From Pectobacterium zantedeschiae (lineage in GTDB: Bacteria > Pseudomonadota > Gammaproteobacteria > Enterobacterales > Enterobacteriaceae): a DNA stretch of 64,000 nucleotides. Below are positions 47,276 to 55,206 of this stretch, one piece after another (the stretch's first letter is position 1; each line of letters begins with the position of its first letter). Position numbers and translations under genes: made by a program. The stretch is from contig NZ_NWTM01000001.1 in NCBI RefSeq assembly GCF_004137795.1, forward strand, positions 496,001 through 560,000. Direction: 5' to 3'. The notes under the pieces are model-generated. The model was not told where the DNA came from. It was given only the letters and a program-made list of their open reading frames with translations, and ran no database searches.

Positions 47276-47800
47276 ATGCAGGTTTTGATAGTCATTGATA
47301 TGCAGAATGCGGTGTTTGCAACGCCAAGAGCGCAACAAGCGCAGACCGTCGCATTGATAAATCAACTTTCAGGCGCAGCAGATCGGACAATTTTCATTCA
47401 GCATGAAGAGGATGGCATGCTGTCGGGCAGTGAGGGATGGCAGTTATTACCTGAAATCTATCAACCCGAAGGCAGTTTGTTTGTCACTAAAACGGCGTGC
47501 GATGCGTTTTACCGTACGCCGCTAGCTGATGTGTTGGCTGATCTAGGGGTAAACCATCTTACGATTTGTGGATGTGCGACGGATTATTGTGTTGATGCAA
47601 CCATTAAAAATGCGGCCAGCCGAGGCTATGGGTTGACGGTTGCTTCTGATGCGCACACGACGGCCAATCGCGGTGAGCTGAAAGCAGAGCAATTAGTTAC
47701 GCACTACAATGATGTGTGGCGGAATTTTATTATTCCAGATAACACGATTACGGTAGAAACAACGGAAGATATCGTTGCTTCTTGGAAGATGAACCGCTAG
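47276..47800 (+). CDS. Isochorismatase-like cysteine hydrolase
   Basis: 174 residues. Asp8 in VLIVIDMQNAVF, Lys in FVTKTACDAFYRTPL, and Cys in CGCATDYCVDATIKNAASRG form the catalytic triad of the isochorismatase-like hydrolase fold. Relatives include nicotinamidases, ureidoacrylate hydrolases and others; the exact substrate is unknown. AAGGAAAG precedes the ATG. The GNAT gene starts only 4 bases after its stop, so the pair is co-transcribed. Confidence 0.88.
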   Translation: MQVLIVIDMQNAVFATPRAQQAQTVALINQLSGAADRTIFIQHEEDGMLSGSEGWQLLPEIYQPEGSLFVTKTACDAFYRTPLADVLADLGVNHLTICGCATDYCVDATIKNAASRGYGLTVASDAHTTANRGELKAEQLVTHYNDVWRNFIIPDNTITVETTEDIVASWKMNR

Positions 47801-47804
47801 CCCT

Positions 47805-48260
47805 ATGTTGAATATTATTTCTGTCAGAAATCGCCCCGAATACAAAGGGCGGGCGATCCATTATTTCCAACGCCATTGGGCGTCAGATGAAACGCTGATG
47901 CTTTATGAAGATTGTATCAGCCACTGCATTGATGCCGACAATCCATTACCTGATTGGTATTTGATGGAAAAAGAGGGACATATCATTGGTGGTGCGGGGT
48001 TAATTACCAATGATTTTATCAGCCGTATGGATCTTTATCCGTGGCTGTGTGCGCTTTATGTTGAAGAGCGTCATCGCGGTAAGGGTTATGCAGGGCAGTT
48101 GATCGAACATGTTGTTCAGCAAACCCACCGGGCTGGTTTTTCTAAGCTGCATTTATGCACTGAACTGATCGATTTTTATGAACGCTATGGGTTTCACTTT
48201 ACTGGAATGGGCTATCACCCTTGGGGTGAATCATCACGCATTTATACCCGAGCGCTTTAA
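47805..48260 (+). CDS. GNAT-family N-acetyltransferase
   Basis: 151 residues. The acetyl-CoA loop is seen as VEERHRGKGYAGQLIEHVVQ, after LYPWLCALY and before LHLCTELIDFYERYGFHFTG, typical of the GNAT fold. The substrate is unknown. It is coupled to the cysteine hydrolase by a 4-base gap. Confidence 0.9.
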   Translation: MLNIISVRNRPEYKGRAIHYFQRHWASDETLMLYEDCISHCIDADNPLPDWYLMEKEGHIIGGAGLITNDFISRMDLYPWLCALYVEERHRGKGYAGQLIEHVVQQTHRAGFSKLHLCTELIDFYERYGFHFTGMGYHPWGESSRIYTRAL

Positions 48261-48266
48261 ACGTAA

Positions 48267-48395
48267 ATGGGGGATGTTAACGGCGCACGTGATGCGTCTA
48301 TCTGGTTAAAAATTGCGGGCAACATGCGTAAAAGTGAACGGGATCATATTCTGCTGCTGATGAGCAGACTACGCTTCTTACATACTGACAGGTAA
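48267..48395 (+). CDS. Possible small ORF, 42 residues
   Basis: ATG at 48267 reads MGDVNGARDASIWLKIAGNM and on to HILLLMSRLRFLHTDR and a TAA. The composition is protein-like with an amphipathic, basic C-terminus, but no good ribosome site is seen. It fills most of the gap between the GNAT and universal stress genes. It could be a small protein or a 3' coding remnant; I recognise no family. Confidence 0.3.
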   Translation: MGDVNGARDASIWLKIAGNMRKSERDHILLLMSRLRFLHTDR

Positions 48396-48423
48396 TCAGT
48401 TATCCACGTAGGGGGAGGTGATT

Positions 48424-48852
48424 ATGTACACGAGCATCTTGGTGCCAGTCGATATAGAAGAAGATGAACTCACCGCACACGCGCTGATGCATGCAGTCAG
48501 GTTGGCTAAAATGTCGGGTGCCGCAATACACCTCTTTCATTCCCTCCCGGATGCGTCGGCATTTTTATCTGCTTATTCATTTGGCATAAAAGAGTTTGAA
48601 AATGAAGCGGTGGTGAAAGCGAATGACAAGCTGAAATCACTGATGAAAACGATTGATCTTCCCGCATCGCGTTTGTCATACAGTGTGAGCTTCGGATCGG
48701 CGAGAGACGAAGTGTTATCGCTGGCAGAGGAAATTAATGCAGATTTGATCATAATCGGTTCACGCCGACCAGATGTGAAAACCTATCTGCTGGGATCAAA
48801 TGCTGCTGCGATCGTTCGTCATGCGAAGATGTCAGTACTCGTTGTCCGTTAG
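48424..48852 (+). CDS. UspF-like universal stress protein
   Basis: 142 residues from the ATG at 48424; GGGGGAGG lies 6-8 bases before it and an in-frame GTG two codons earlier would overlap the spacing. MYTSILVPVDIEEDELTAHA and the C-terminal IIIGSRRPDVKTYLLGSNAA AIVRHA region resemble the UspF/UspG class, which binds ATP and protects against stress and affects adhesion in E. coli. Choice between F and G is not certain. Confidence 0.88.
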   Translation: MYTSILVPVDIEEDELTAHALMHAVRLAKMSGAAIHLFHSLPDASAFLSAYSFGIKEFENEAVVKANDKLKSLMKTIDLPASRLSYSVSFGSARDEVLSLAEEINADLIIIGSRRPDVKTYLLGSNAAAIVRHAKMSVLVVR

Positions 48853-48905
48853 TTTTTACATAACGCTGCTGTTGCGTTGAGAGTTGGTGACGGGCAGCAG
48901 CAACG

Positions 48906-49412
48906 CTATGCGTTAGCATGGCGATCGTAATATTCAACACGTTCGATCAACGACTCGATCTCGCGATCGGAAAATACCTCGATACCGTGGTGACGCAGCA
49001 ACTCTGCGGTAACGCCATTACCTGTCGTTTGTGAACCATCAAATCGCCCGCTGTATATGAGGTTGCTGCCACAGGATGGGCTCCCGTCTGTAAGAAGGGC
49101 GAAGCGGCAGTTATGCTGCTGTGCCATTTGCAGCGTTAGCCAGGCACCGAGAATATAGCGCTCGGTCACATCACCTCCGGTTGCTTCAATAACTTTGGCC
49201 CCAGCCTGGATAACCGAATTGCCTGCGGAGGCCGGAATAATCTCTGCTGAAGGTCTGGGGGTTGGGAAACCCGCCGCCAATTCCGGGCAAAATGTAATCA
49301 GTCGTGCCTGTTGTCGCCATTGGTCAAGATAGTCGCCGACAGATTTTTTTTCAGTGCCATTATAACGAACAGGGAAGCCAGCCAGACAGGCGCTGATTAG
49401 AATGTTACTCAT
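48906..49412 (-). CDS. DUF523 family protein
   Basis: 168 residues. The family blocks ILISACLAGFPVRYNG, FCPELAAGFPTPRPSAEII and LLTDGSPSCGSNLIYSGRFD, with conserved Cys residues, identify DUF523. The Cys pattern suggests metal or sulfur chemistry, but no function is established to my knowledge. It is convergent with the universal stress gene. Confidence 0.9.
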   Translation of the reverse strand: MSNILISACLAGFPVRYNGTEKKSVGDYLDQWRQQARLITFCPELAAGFPTPRPSAEIIPASAGNSVIQAGAKVIEATGGDVTERYILGAWLTLQMAQQHNCRFALLTDGSPSCGSNLIYSGRFDGSQTTGNGVTAELLRHHGIEVFSDREIESLIERVEYYDRHANA

Positions 49413-49495
49413 GGTGGGGCATTCCCTCTAAAAGGCGAGCATAGGTGTTGCGACATTGAATCATAAAGCATGTTGTCTGGAAGAGAAGCGCCGTT

Positions 49496-49681
49496 TCAAA
49501 AGATGGAGAACAGCAGGACAACAGGGAAGCTTAATGGCCAGGTTAGACCTACCATTAACGAAGCAAAGAATCGAATGAACAGAGATTTGTCTTTACTTAA
49601 CAAGAAAGTAACGATCAGGGAAACGAAAAAACCGATCGTGTAGGTAAGTTTAATGAGTTCCCAGAGGGAGTGATGTGGCAC
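49496..49681 (-). CDS. OrtT/GhoT-like small membrane toxin
   Basis: 61 residues, GTG start with AAAAGGAA at 6-7 bases. Two membrane helices: ELIKLTYTIGFFVSLIVTFL and LMVGLTWPLSFPVVLLFSIF; the end is close to E. coli OrtT (GATWPMSFPVALLFSLF as I remember it). GhoT and OrtT insert in the inner membrane, lower the proton motive force and ATP, and slow growth under stress; GhoT is paired with the antitoxin GhoS, OrtT is an orphan. No ghoS-like gene is adjacent, so this looks like the orphan type. Confidence 0.8.
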   Translation of the reverse strand: MPHHSLWELIKLTYTIGFFVSLIVTFLLSKDKSLFIRFFASLMVGLTWPLSFPVVLLFSIF

Positions 49682-49836
49682 GTTTGTTTCCTTTTATCCT
49701 CGAAGCGCCTGCATTTTATGTTGTTAATATTTTATGATCAATTTTTTAACCCATAATGGGTAGGCGTGATGCATCGTTCTACCGCGCGCATTTTGTACTA
49801 CAGTTATTATCCTCTGGTTAAAATGAGACTTTCGGT

Positions 49837-50136
49837 ATGAAAACAACGCTGGCTGTTGCTATGGCGTGTGCCATGGCTCTGCTTTCTTTTTCTACACCTA
49901 GTATGGCGAAAAATTCTCGGATTTCTGATGAGCAGATCAAAGAAAAGATTATTCAGGAATCAATTTCATCTTATTCCGGCAATTGCCCTTGTCCTTATAA
50001 TTCAGCACGTAATGGTAGCCAGTGCGGTAAACGTAGCGCATGGAGTCGGGTTGGAGGCTATTCGCCAATTTGTTACAAAGACGATGTAACCAGAAAAATG
50101 ATTGCTGACTGGAGAATGAAAAATGGAAATAGATGA
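49837..50136 (+). CDS. Small secreted cysteine-containing protein of unknown function
   Basis: 99 residues with a clear signal peptide (MKTTLAVAMACAMALLSFST, cleavage likely after SMA). The mature part has four Cys, in CPCP and ...GSQCGKRSAWSRVGGYSPIC, spaced as if for two disulfides. Similar short proteins occur in other Proteobacteria, but I know no function. It stands alone between the OrtT-like and the ribbon-helix-helix genes. Confidence 0.75.
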   Translation: MKTTLAVAMACAMALLSFSTPSMAKNSRISDEQIKEKIIQESISSYSGNCPCPYNSARNGSQCGKRSAWSRVGGYSPICYKDDVTRKMIADWRMKNGNR

Positions 50137-50294
50137 CATTTGGTCAGGAAATAAAAATAGCGGAATAATAGTCTCTTTGCTAATAAATTAATTAAACTAT
50201 TTTTGTGACAGAAATATTAAATTTTTATTTCAGTATGGACATTGTAGGCTAGCTGTCATAGCTTACTATTTTACCCCATGAGAAAGGTAATAAA

Positions 50295-50576
50295 ATGAGT
50301 GAGATATCTAGCCTGTCCCTGAAAATTTCCTCAGAGCTGAAAGAAAAAATCAAAGCCGCTGCTCTGGAAAATGAAGTGTCCCTCAGTGCAGAAGTTAGCG
50401 CACGGTTGCTGAGAAGTTTTGATGAAAGTCACCAATCCTCTGAGTTGTCTCCTGAATCGGTGGATAGTCAGGGTACAGAAGAAGTCGGTACAGAGGCTCC
50501 GTTGACGCAGAAAGAACTCAAGAAACTCCGGGAATTACTGAAAGGTAAATCCAAAACCACGTCCAAGAAAAAGTAA
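50295..50576 (+). CDS. Arc-type ribbon-helix-helix DNA-binding protein
   Basis: 93 residues. SLSLKISSELKEKIKAAALE and NEVSLSAEVSARLLRSFDES form an Arc/MetJ-like ribbon-helix-helix unit. The C-terminal half is acidic, then ends in a Lys/Thr-rich tail (KGKSKTTSKKK). Such proteins bind DNA as dimers; orphan ones are often phage, plasmid or toxin-antitoxin derived. GAAAGG stands before the ATG. No toxin partner is fused or adjacent on the same strand. Confidence 0.75.
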   Translation: MSEISSLSLKISSELKEKIKAAALENEVSLSAEVSARLLRSFDESHQSSELSPESVDSQGTEEVGTEAPLTQKELKKLRELLKGKSKTTSKKK

Positions 50577-50634
50577 TGTTGGAATGTGTTTCTGATCTCT
50601 GATTGTTTCAAAGAATAGATAACAAAATTAAATT

Positions 50635-50676
50635 ACCCAGCCATCTTGATGAAAAGGTGGCTGGGTGAGTTTTTTC
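50635..50676 (+). terminator. Terminator after the ribbon-helix-helix gene
   Basis: ACCCAGCCA / TGGCTGGGT arms around a loop of about 14 bases, then GAGTTTTTTC. Confidence 0.85.
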
Positions 50677-50687
50677 TCCATGTTTGT

Positions 50688-50812
50688 ATATATCCTCAAT
50701 AATTCGAGTTTCAGGACAAAACGTTAGCGTTTTGAACAACGCAAGGCATTGACCCTCAAGTGCGCCGAGTACCGTAGACAATGTACATGCAACTTGCAGT
50801 ATACCGGATATA
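50688..50812. repeat. Interspersed intergenic repeat with inverted ends
   Basis: About 125 bases. It begins TATATCCTCAATAATTCGAG and ends with AACTTGCAGTATACCGGATA then TA, so the tips TATATCC and GGATATA are inverted. The pattern AATTCGAGTT...CAG and ...CTTGCAGTAT... is that of a non-coding repeat family common between genes in Pectobacterium, Serratia and Yersinia. Confidence 0.65.
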
Positions 50813-51071
50813 GTAAGTTCAAATCACTGGAACGAACGCCTCGACACTATTTGTTTAATCCCATACATATCTCTATTCCGCATATGTGCTATCACATAAA
50901 TTCAGATCATGTTTATTTAAATGTATAACAAATTGTTATTATTTATTTTTTACTTCATTGTTATATTCTAAATACAATATTTATTTCTCTAAAAAATGCA
51001 TACCTTGTAAATAGATAGATTGTGATAAAATGATCGATTAAATAGATATTGGAGTCATAAGTTAGAAAATA

Positions 51072-51098
51072 TAAAGTTTATCTACAAAAGGCCGATAC
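51072..51098 (+). promoter_or_regulatory. Sigma-28 promoter far upstream of the chemoreceptor
   Basis: TAAAGTTT (51072-51079, perfect), 11 bases, GCCGATAC (51091-51098, one mismatch at the last base). It is the best sigma-28 sequence in the window. It stands 441 bases before the chemoreceptor start and 165 before a possible small ORF. A small hairpin (CGCC TTC GGCG) lies just after the predicted start of transcription. Confidence 0.82.
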
Positions 51099-51263
51099 CG
51101 CCTTCGGCGTAAGGAAAATTTGTTCTGATTTGTATTCGTTCCTTACCGCTGCTATTAAACCATAATTTTAGTGACGGTAATTCTCCTAGATTTTATGGGA
51201 CATGGGAATGTAAACAGTCAGGCCATGGTACGGTAAAGTGCGGTGAAAGATGAGGGGTAAAGG

Positions 51264-51413
51264 ATGACGTTTTTTCTACTGCCAGTATGTGCAGAAGTCT
51301 GGTATCGCACGCTGTATCTGGTTAGACCAATTCGACTGCGCCACGATGGATGTGGTTTGCCGAGCATGTCTACCTACATATTGTTTATGTTTCTCACCAG
51401 GGCATATAAATGA
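51264..51413 (+). CDS. Possible small ORF between sigma-28 promoter and chemoreceptor
   Basis: 49 codons: MTFFLLPVCAEVWYRTLYLV then a basic middle and STYILFMFLTRAYK. AAAGG stands right before the ATG (a little too close). It is hydrophobic with two Cys. It could be a real small peptide, a decayed remnant, or chance; I recognise no family. Confidence 0.25.
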   Translation: MTFFLLPVCAEVWYRTLYLVRPIRLRHDGCGLPSMSTYILFMFLTRAYK

Positions 51414-51539
51414 TCTGTCCTGAGATGTGTACTTTTTGTTATGAAAAAATTATTGGAGCTATCTGTATTTATTGAATAAATATTAATTTTTTAATTATAT
51501 ATTTTATACAGATAGAGAAAATTAATTAAGGAGATGTTA

Positions 51540-53207
51540 ATGGGTTTATCCAACTGGCGTATAGGATATCGATTAGGGGCAGGGTTTTCTTTTCTGGTAT
51601 TAATGCTTTTGATCATTGGCAGTGTTGCAATTTCAAAACTCAGTGATTTTCACGAAAAAATGGATGATATTGTTTCGCAAAATTATCCACTAACCGTCAA
51701 AAGTAATAAGCTCATTGATGAGTTGAATGGTTACCTCAATAATCAGCAACTGCTGCTATTACTCAAATCAGAAAGTGAAATCAATAAACAGTTGGCGCTA
51801 AACAAAGAGCGTTCAGGAAAAATATCTGAACTTATGGAATATTTAAACAAATCCGTAAATGATGATAAGTCTGTTGCTGTACTACGTGATATCGGTGACA
51901 TCCGACGCGATTTCCTTGGGTCAGCGAATAAGCTCTCTTCACTGATCTCGGCTGGGAATACCGATGCCGCTGCTGAAGAGTACTTCAATGTAACGCGTGT
52001 TACTCAGGCGAAATATACTAGCAAAGTCAACGAATTCATCAATATACAGGATGATAAAATGTCATCCTCAGCGCAAGAAGTGAGCGACAGCTATAAAAAT
52101 GCGCTGATGGTGCTTGCCACGATCATTTTAATCAGTGCGCTGGCTGGGTTGATTATTGCATCATTGATTACCCGCAGCGTAACCCAACCGCTAAAAGAAG
52201 CTCTTGGGGTTGCCGAAAATGTCGCGAAAGGCGATCTGACTTCTGAAATTTATACCGATCGCAAAGATGAGACGGGCCAGTTGCTATCCGCCTTGAATAA
52301 TATGAACGGTAGCCTGAGACAGATTGTCAGCCAGGTGCGTGACGGTGCAGAAACGATCTCCAGTGCGGCTTCGCAAATTGCCGCGGGGAATCAGGATTTA
52401 TCCGCCAGAACGGAAGAGCAGGCAAGCTCGCTGGAAGAAACGGCGTCATCAATGGAACAGTTGACCTCGACGATAAGAAATACTGCGGATAATACGACCC
52501 AGGCGACAGACCTTGCTGCCAGCGCTTCTGAAACGGTGAAGAAAAGCGGCGCGATGATGGAAACGGTAACGCAGGAAATGCGCGGCATCCGCGATTCGTC
52601 ACAGCGTATGGCGGAAATTATCGGCGTGATTGATGGGATTGCTTTCCAAACCAATATACTGGCGCTGAATGCGGCCGTTGAGGCGGCACGTGCTGGTGAA
52701 CAGGGTAGAGGGTTTGCTGTTGTCGCCAGTGAGGTCCGAGCGCTGGCCCAGCGAAGCGCTACGGCGGCAAAAGAAATTAAAGAACTGATCGATGACTCGT
52801 TCAAGAAAGTACAGGACGGTATGGGTTTGGTCGAAGAAACTGGCGTCACGATGAATTCTCTGGTGACAAACGTGCAGGGTGTAACGGGAATCATCAGCGA
52901 AATTGCACAGGCTAGCCGTGAGCAAAGTGATGGAATCAACCAGATTAACCTGGCTGTTGGACAGATCGATACCACAACTCAGCAAAACGCCGCGCTAGTT
53001 GAAGAATCCGCTGCGGCTGCTCTCTCTTTGCAGGATCAAGCAGATAGTCTTGCGCGGACGGTTAGCGTATTCAACCTTGGCTCATCTTATAAAAGTGCCG
53101 CCTTAAAAAATAGAAAAGTGGAAACCCCTGCGCTGGCTGCACCTAAAAATAGCCGTGCAGAAAAAACGTCTGCTAAAGGCGAATTAGCAGACTGGACTAC
53201 GTTCTAA
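51540..53207 (+). CDS. Methyl-accepting chemotaxis protein
   Basis: 555 residues from the ATG at 51540; AAGGAG lies 6 bases before it, which rejects an ATG two codons earlier. Domains: first membrane helix about 13-35, periplasmic four-helix-bundle sensor (4HB) about 36-188, second helix about 189-211, HAMP about 212-265, then the cytoplasmic signalling rod with the hairpin tip IAFQTNILALNAAVEAARAG. The last five residues DWTTF fit the xWxxF tether for CheR/CheB, as NWETF does in Tar and Tsr. The ligand cannot be told. A sigma-28 promoter lies 441 bases upstream. Confidence 0.96.
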   Translation: MGLSNWRIGYRLGAGFSFLVLMLLIIGSVAISKLSDFHEKMDDIVSQNYPLTVKSNKLIDELNGYLNNQQLLLLLKSESEINKQLALNKERSGKISELMEYLNKSVNDDKSVAVLRDIGDIRRDFLGSANKLSSLISAGNTDAAAEEYFNVTRVTQAKYTSKVNEFINIQDDKMSSSAQEVSDSYKNALMVLATIILISALAGLIIASLITRSVTQPLKEALGVAENVAKGDLTSEIYTDRKDETGQLLSALNNMNGSLRQIVSQVRDGAETISSAASQIAAGNQDLSARTEEQASSLEETASSMEQLTSTIRNTADNTTQATDLAASASETVKKSGAMMETVTQEMRGIRDSSQRMAEIIGVIDGIAFQTNILALNAAVEAARAGEQGRGFAVVASEVRALAQRSATAAKEIKELIDDSFKKVQDGMGLVEETGVTMNSLVTNVQGVTGIISEIAQASREQSDGINQINLAVGQIDTTTQQNAALVEESAAAALSLQDQADSLARTVSVFNLGSSYKSAALKNRKVETPALAAPKNSRAEKTSAKGELADWTTF

Positions 53208-53238
53208 TCCCTTGTCGCTAATTGTGTATTGCTGATTG

Positions 53239-53271
53239 ACCGCTATTGTGTTGCACAATGGCGGTTTTTTT
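53239..53271 (+). terminator. Terminator after the chemoreceptor
   Basis: ACCGCTATTGTG / CACAATGGCGGT arms (with one or two mismatches) around TTG, then TTTTTTT. Confidence 0.85.
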
Positions 53272-53412
53272 ATTTCACGCTGACTCCAGCACCGAGTTTC
53301 GCTGGACGTGGTTTGATGAATTTGGCCCCAAGCCATCGGAATCGTGATGGGGCGCGTTTGTTGATGGCCCCATGTCGTCGAGCGCAGATTGATAAGTAAG
53401 TTCGAAAGCCTA

Positions 53413-54315
53413 CTAATGATGCTTGGAGCAGGCCATGATTCGTTCGATGAGCCAACGCCCTGCTGGGCCAGGTGGTGCGTCAACTCTATAGACAGCAGAC
53501 ATCAACATACTGACTCCGCTAGCAGGCTCTTCCTCAATGCGAAGTCGCACCAGTTTCCCGCTATCCAGATCCGCCTGGACCGCGTGCAGCGGCATACCTC
53601 CCCAGCCCAGTCCATTGAGTAGAAATGCGCGCTTGGCGAATAGATCGGCGAGCTTCCAGGTATTGGGGGAAAACACGCCGAAATCACGACCTTTCGACAG
53701 GTCAGATCGGTCTGTAAGCACCAATTGGACGTGCTTGGCTAGTTCGCCGTGAGAAATAACACCCTGATGGGCGGATAGGGGGTGATCGGCGGCGGCTACC
53801 ATGGCGAAGGCTATGTTTACCAGGGGCTCAGTTACGATGCCGGGCGGCGTTAATGGCACAAAACCGACGATGCCTACGCTGGCCTGCCGATCAAGCACTG
53901 GCTTGAAGGTTGCTCCCAACGCTTCCACGTATACGCGCAAGGGAACTGCCGGGAACTGCTCGCGAAATTCCCAGGCTATGGCTGCAAGCGCTTCGATGGG
54001 GAAGAAGACATCCACTACCACCGACAACTCTGGTTCCAGTCCTGCAGCCATACCCTTGGCACGCGACTTCATCAAATTAACGCCTGCCAAGATCTCCCGC
54101 GCATTCTCAAGCAGGGCCGTGCCTGCGGCAGTCAACCGTGGATAGCGGCCAGTGCGATCGAACAACGGTACACCTAGCTGTTCCTCCAGACCGCGAACTA
54201 GCTCGCTGATGGCTGATTGCGCTCGGCCCAGACGACGACCGGCCGCTGAGAAGCTACCTTCATCGACTGCAGCCACGAACGTTCTGAGTTGGTCAAGTGA
54301 CACGCCTTCCAGCAT
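53413..54315 (-). CDS. LysR-family transcriptional regulator
   Basis: 300 residues. The N-terminal helix-turn-helix is LRTFVAAVDEGSFSAAGRRL GRAQSAIS, and LEEQLGVPLFDRTGRYPRLT closes the winged domain. The C-terminal 200 residues are a substrate-binding domain. It is divergent from the azoreductase gene with 142 bases between, which contain a likely operator. The regulator probably controls the azoreductase and flavoprotein genes in response to a quinone, azo or electrophilic compound; this is inferred from the arrangement. Confidence 0.92.
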   Translation of the reverse strand: MLEGVSLDQLRTFVAAVDEGSFSAAGRRLGRAQSAISELVRGLEEQLGVPLFDRTGRYPRLTAAGTALLENAREILAGVNLMKSRAKGMAAGLEPELSVVVDVFFPIEALAAIAWEFREQFPAVPLRVYVEALGATFKPVLDRQASVGIVGFVPLTPPGIVTEPLVNIAFAMVAAADHPLSAHQGVISHGELAKHVQLVLTDRSDLSKGRDFGVFSPNTWKLADLFAKRAFLLNGLGWGGMPLHAVQADLDSGKLVRLRIEEEPASGVSMLMSAVYRVDAPPGPAGRWLIERIMACSKHH

Positions 54316-54334
54316 AGAGCCTCCATATACAAAG

Positions 54335-54383
54335 CATCTGAATTTCAGATGGTATGTATAGGAATATAGCGTCTATTCAGATG
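54335..54383. promoter_or_regulatory. Probable LysR operator
   Basis: CATCTGAATTTCAGATG (54335-54351) is a perfect 17-base palindrome around one T, with a third half-site TTCAGATG at 54376-54383, 25 bases on. A strong site plus a spaced half-site between a LysR gene and its divergent target is the classic arrangement for this family. Confidence 0.75.
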
Positions 54384-54457
54384 TTTCGCAGCATGGAATT
54401 ATGTCAGTGCCCGAACTGCCTATGCTCGGTAATGCCATATCTCACTGGAGAAATATC

Positions 54458-55072
54458 ATGACAACCATTCTGCACATCGATTCCAGCATCCTTGGTGACT
54501 ATTCCGTCAGTCGAAGCCTCACGGCGGAAATCGTCGATAAACAACTGACACTCCATCCTAGTGCGACGGTCCTCCGCCGCGACCTCGTGGAGGATGCCTT
54601 GCTGCATCTCAGCCCCAGCCATCTCGCCGTCTTCCAGGGCGCAGCGCAGCCCTCTCCAGAACTCGGCCAAGACATCGCGCAGGGCAGTGGCTACATCGAC
54701 GAACTGCTCGCCGCCAATATCATCGTCATTGGTTCACCCATGTACAACTTCTCGATTCCCAGCCAGCTCAAGGGATGGCTGGACCGAGTACTCGTTGCGG
54801 GCCGTACTTTTCGTTACACCGATTACGGTCCCGAGGGGCTGCTTCCCAAGGGCAAAAAGGTGTTTATTGCTTCGACCCGAGGTGGCATCTATACGGGCGC
54901 AAACCCACTAGCTGGCCTCGATCACCAGGAAAGTCTGTTGATAGCGGCGCTCCACTTTATCGGTCTGACTGATGTGACCGTTGTTCGTGCTGAAGGTCTC
55001 GCTCTTGGTGATGATGCCAAAGGGGCGGCCATCGCTCAGGCTAAGAGCACTATCGCCGCGATTTCAGCCTAA
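54458..55072 (+). CDS. azoR: FMN-dependent NADH-azoreductase
   Basis: 204 residues from the ATG at 54458 (MTTILHIDSSILGDYSVSRS); CTGGAG stands before it, and 19 in-frame codons upstream are not family sequence. Flavodoxin-like fold with the FMN phosphate loop at SSILGDYSVSR, then GSPMYNFSIPSQLKGWLDRV and STRGGIY. AzoR enzymes reduce azo dyes and quinones with NADH and guard against thiol stress. This looks like a second, accessory copy rather than the core azoR, judged by its setting. Confidence 0.9.
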   Translation: MTTILHIDSSILGDYSVSRSLTAEIVDKQLTLHPSATVLRRDLVEDALLHLSPSHLAVFQGAAQPSPELGQDIAQGSGYIDELLAANIIVIGSPMYNFSIPSQLKGWLDRVLVAGRTFRYTDYGPEGLLPKGKKVFIASTRGGIYTGANPLAGLDHQESLLIAALHFIGLTDVTVVRAEGLALGDDAKGAAIAQAKSTIAAISA

Positions 55073-55206
55073 CCACTACTGCTGCCCGTGCCCACGGCCA
55101 TGGCTGACGATGCTGCTGGTCTGGGGCACACCAAGTCTTTCGTTCGTGTCGGTTCAGCGGAGTTGACGTTGATGGTCACGCTCAGGTTCTTAAAGGAAAG
55201 AAAAAC

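Noticed and set aside
49496-50576. OrtT-like peptide and ribbon-helix-helix protein as a toxin-antitoxin pair
   Set aside because: They are on opposite strands, 600 bases apart, with another gene between; the known partner type differs.
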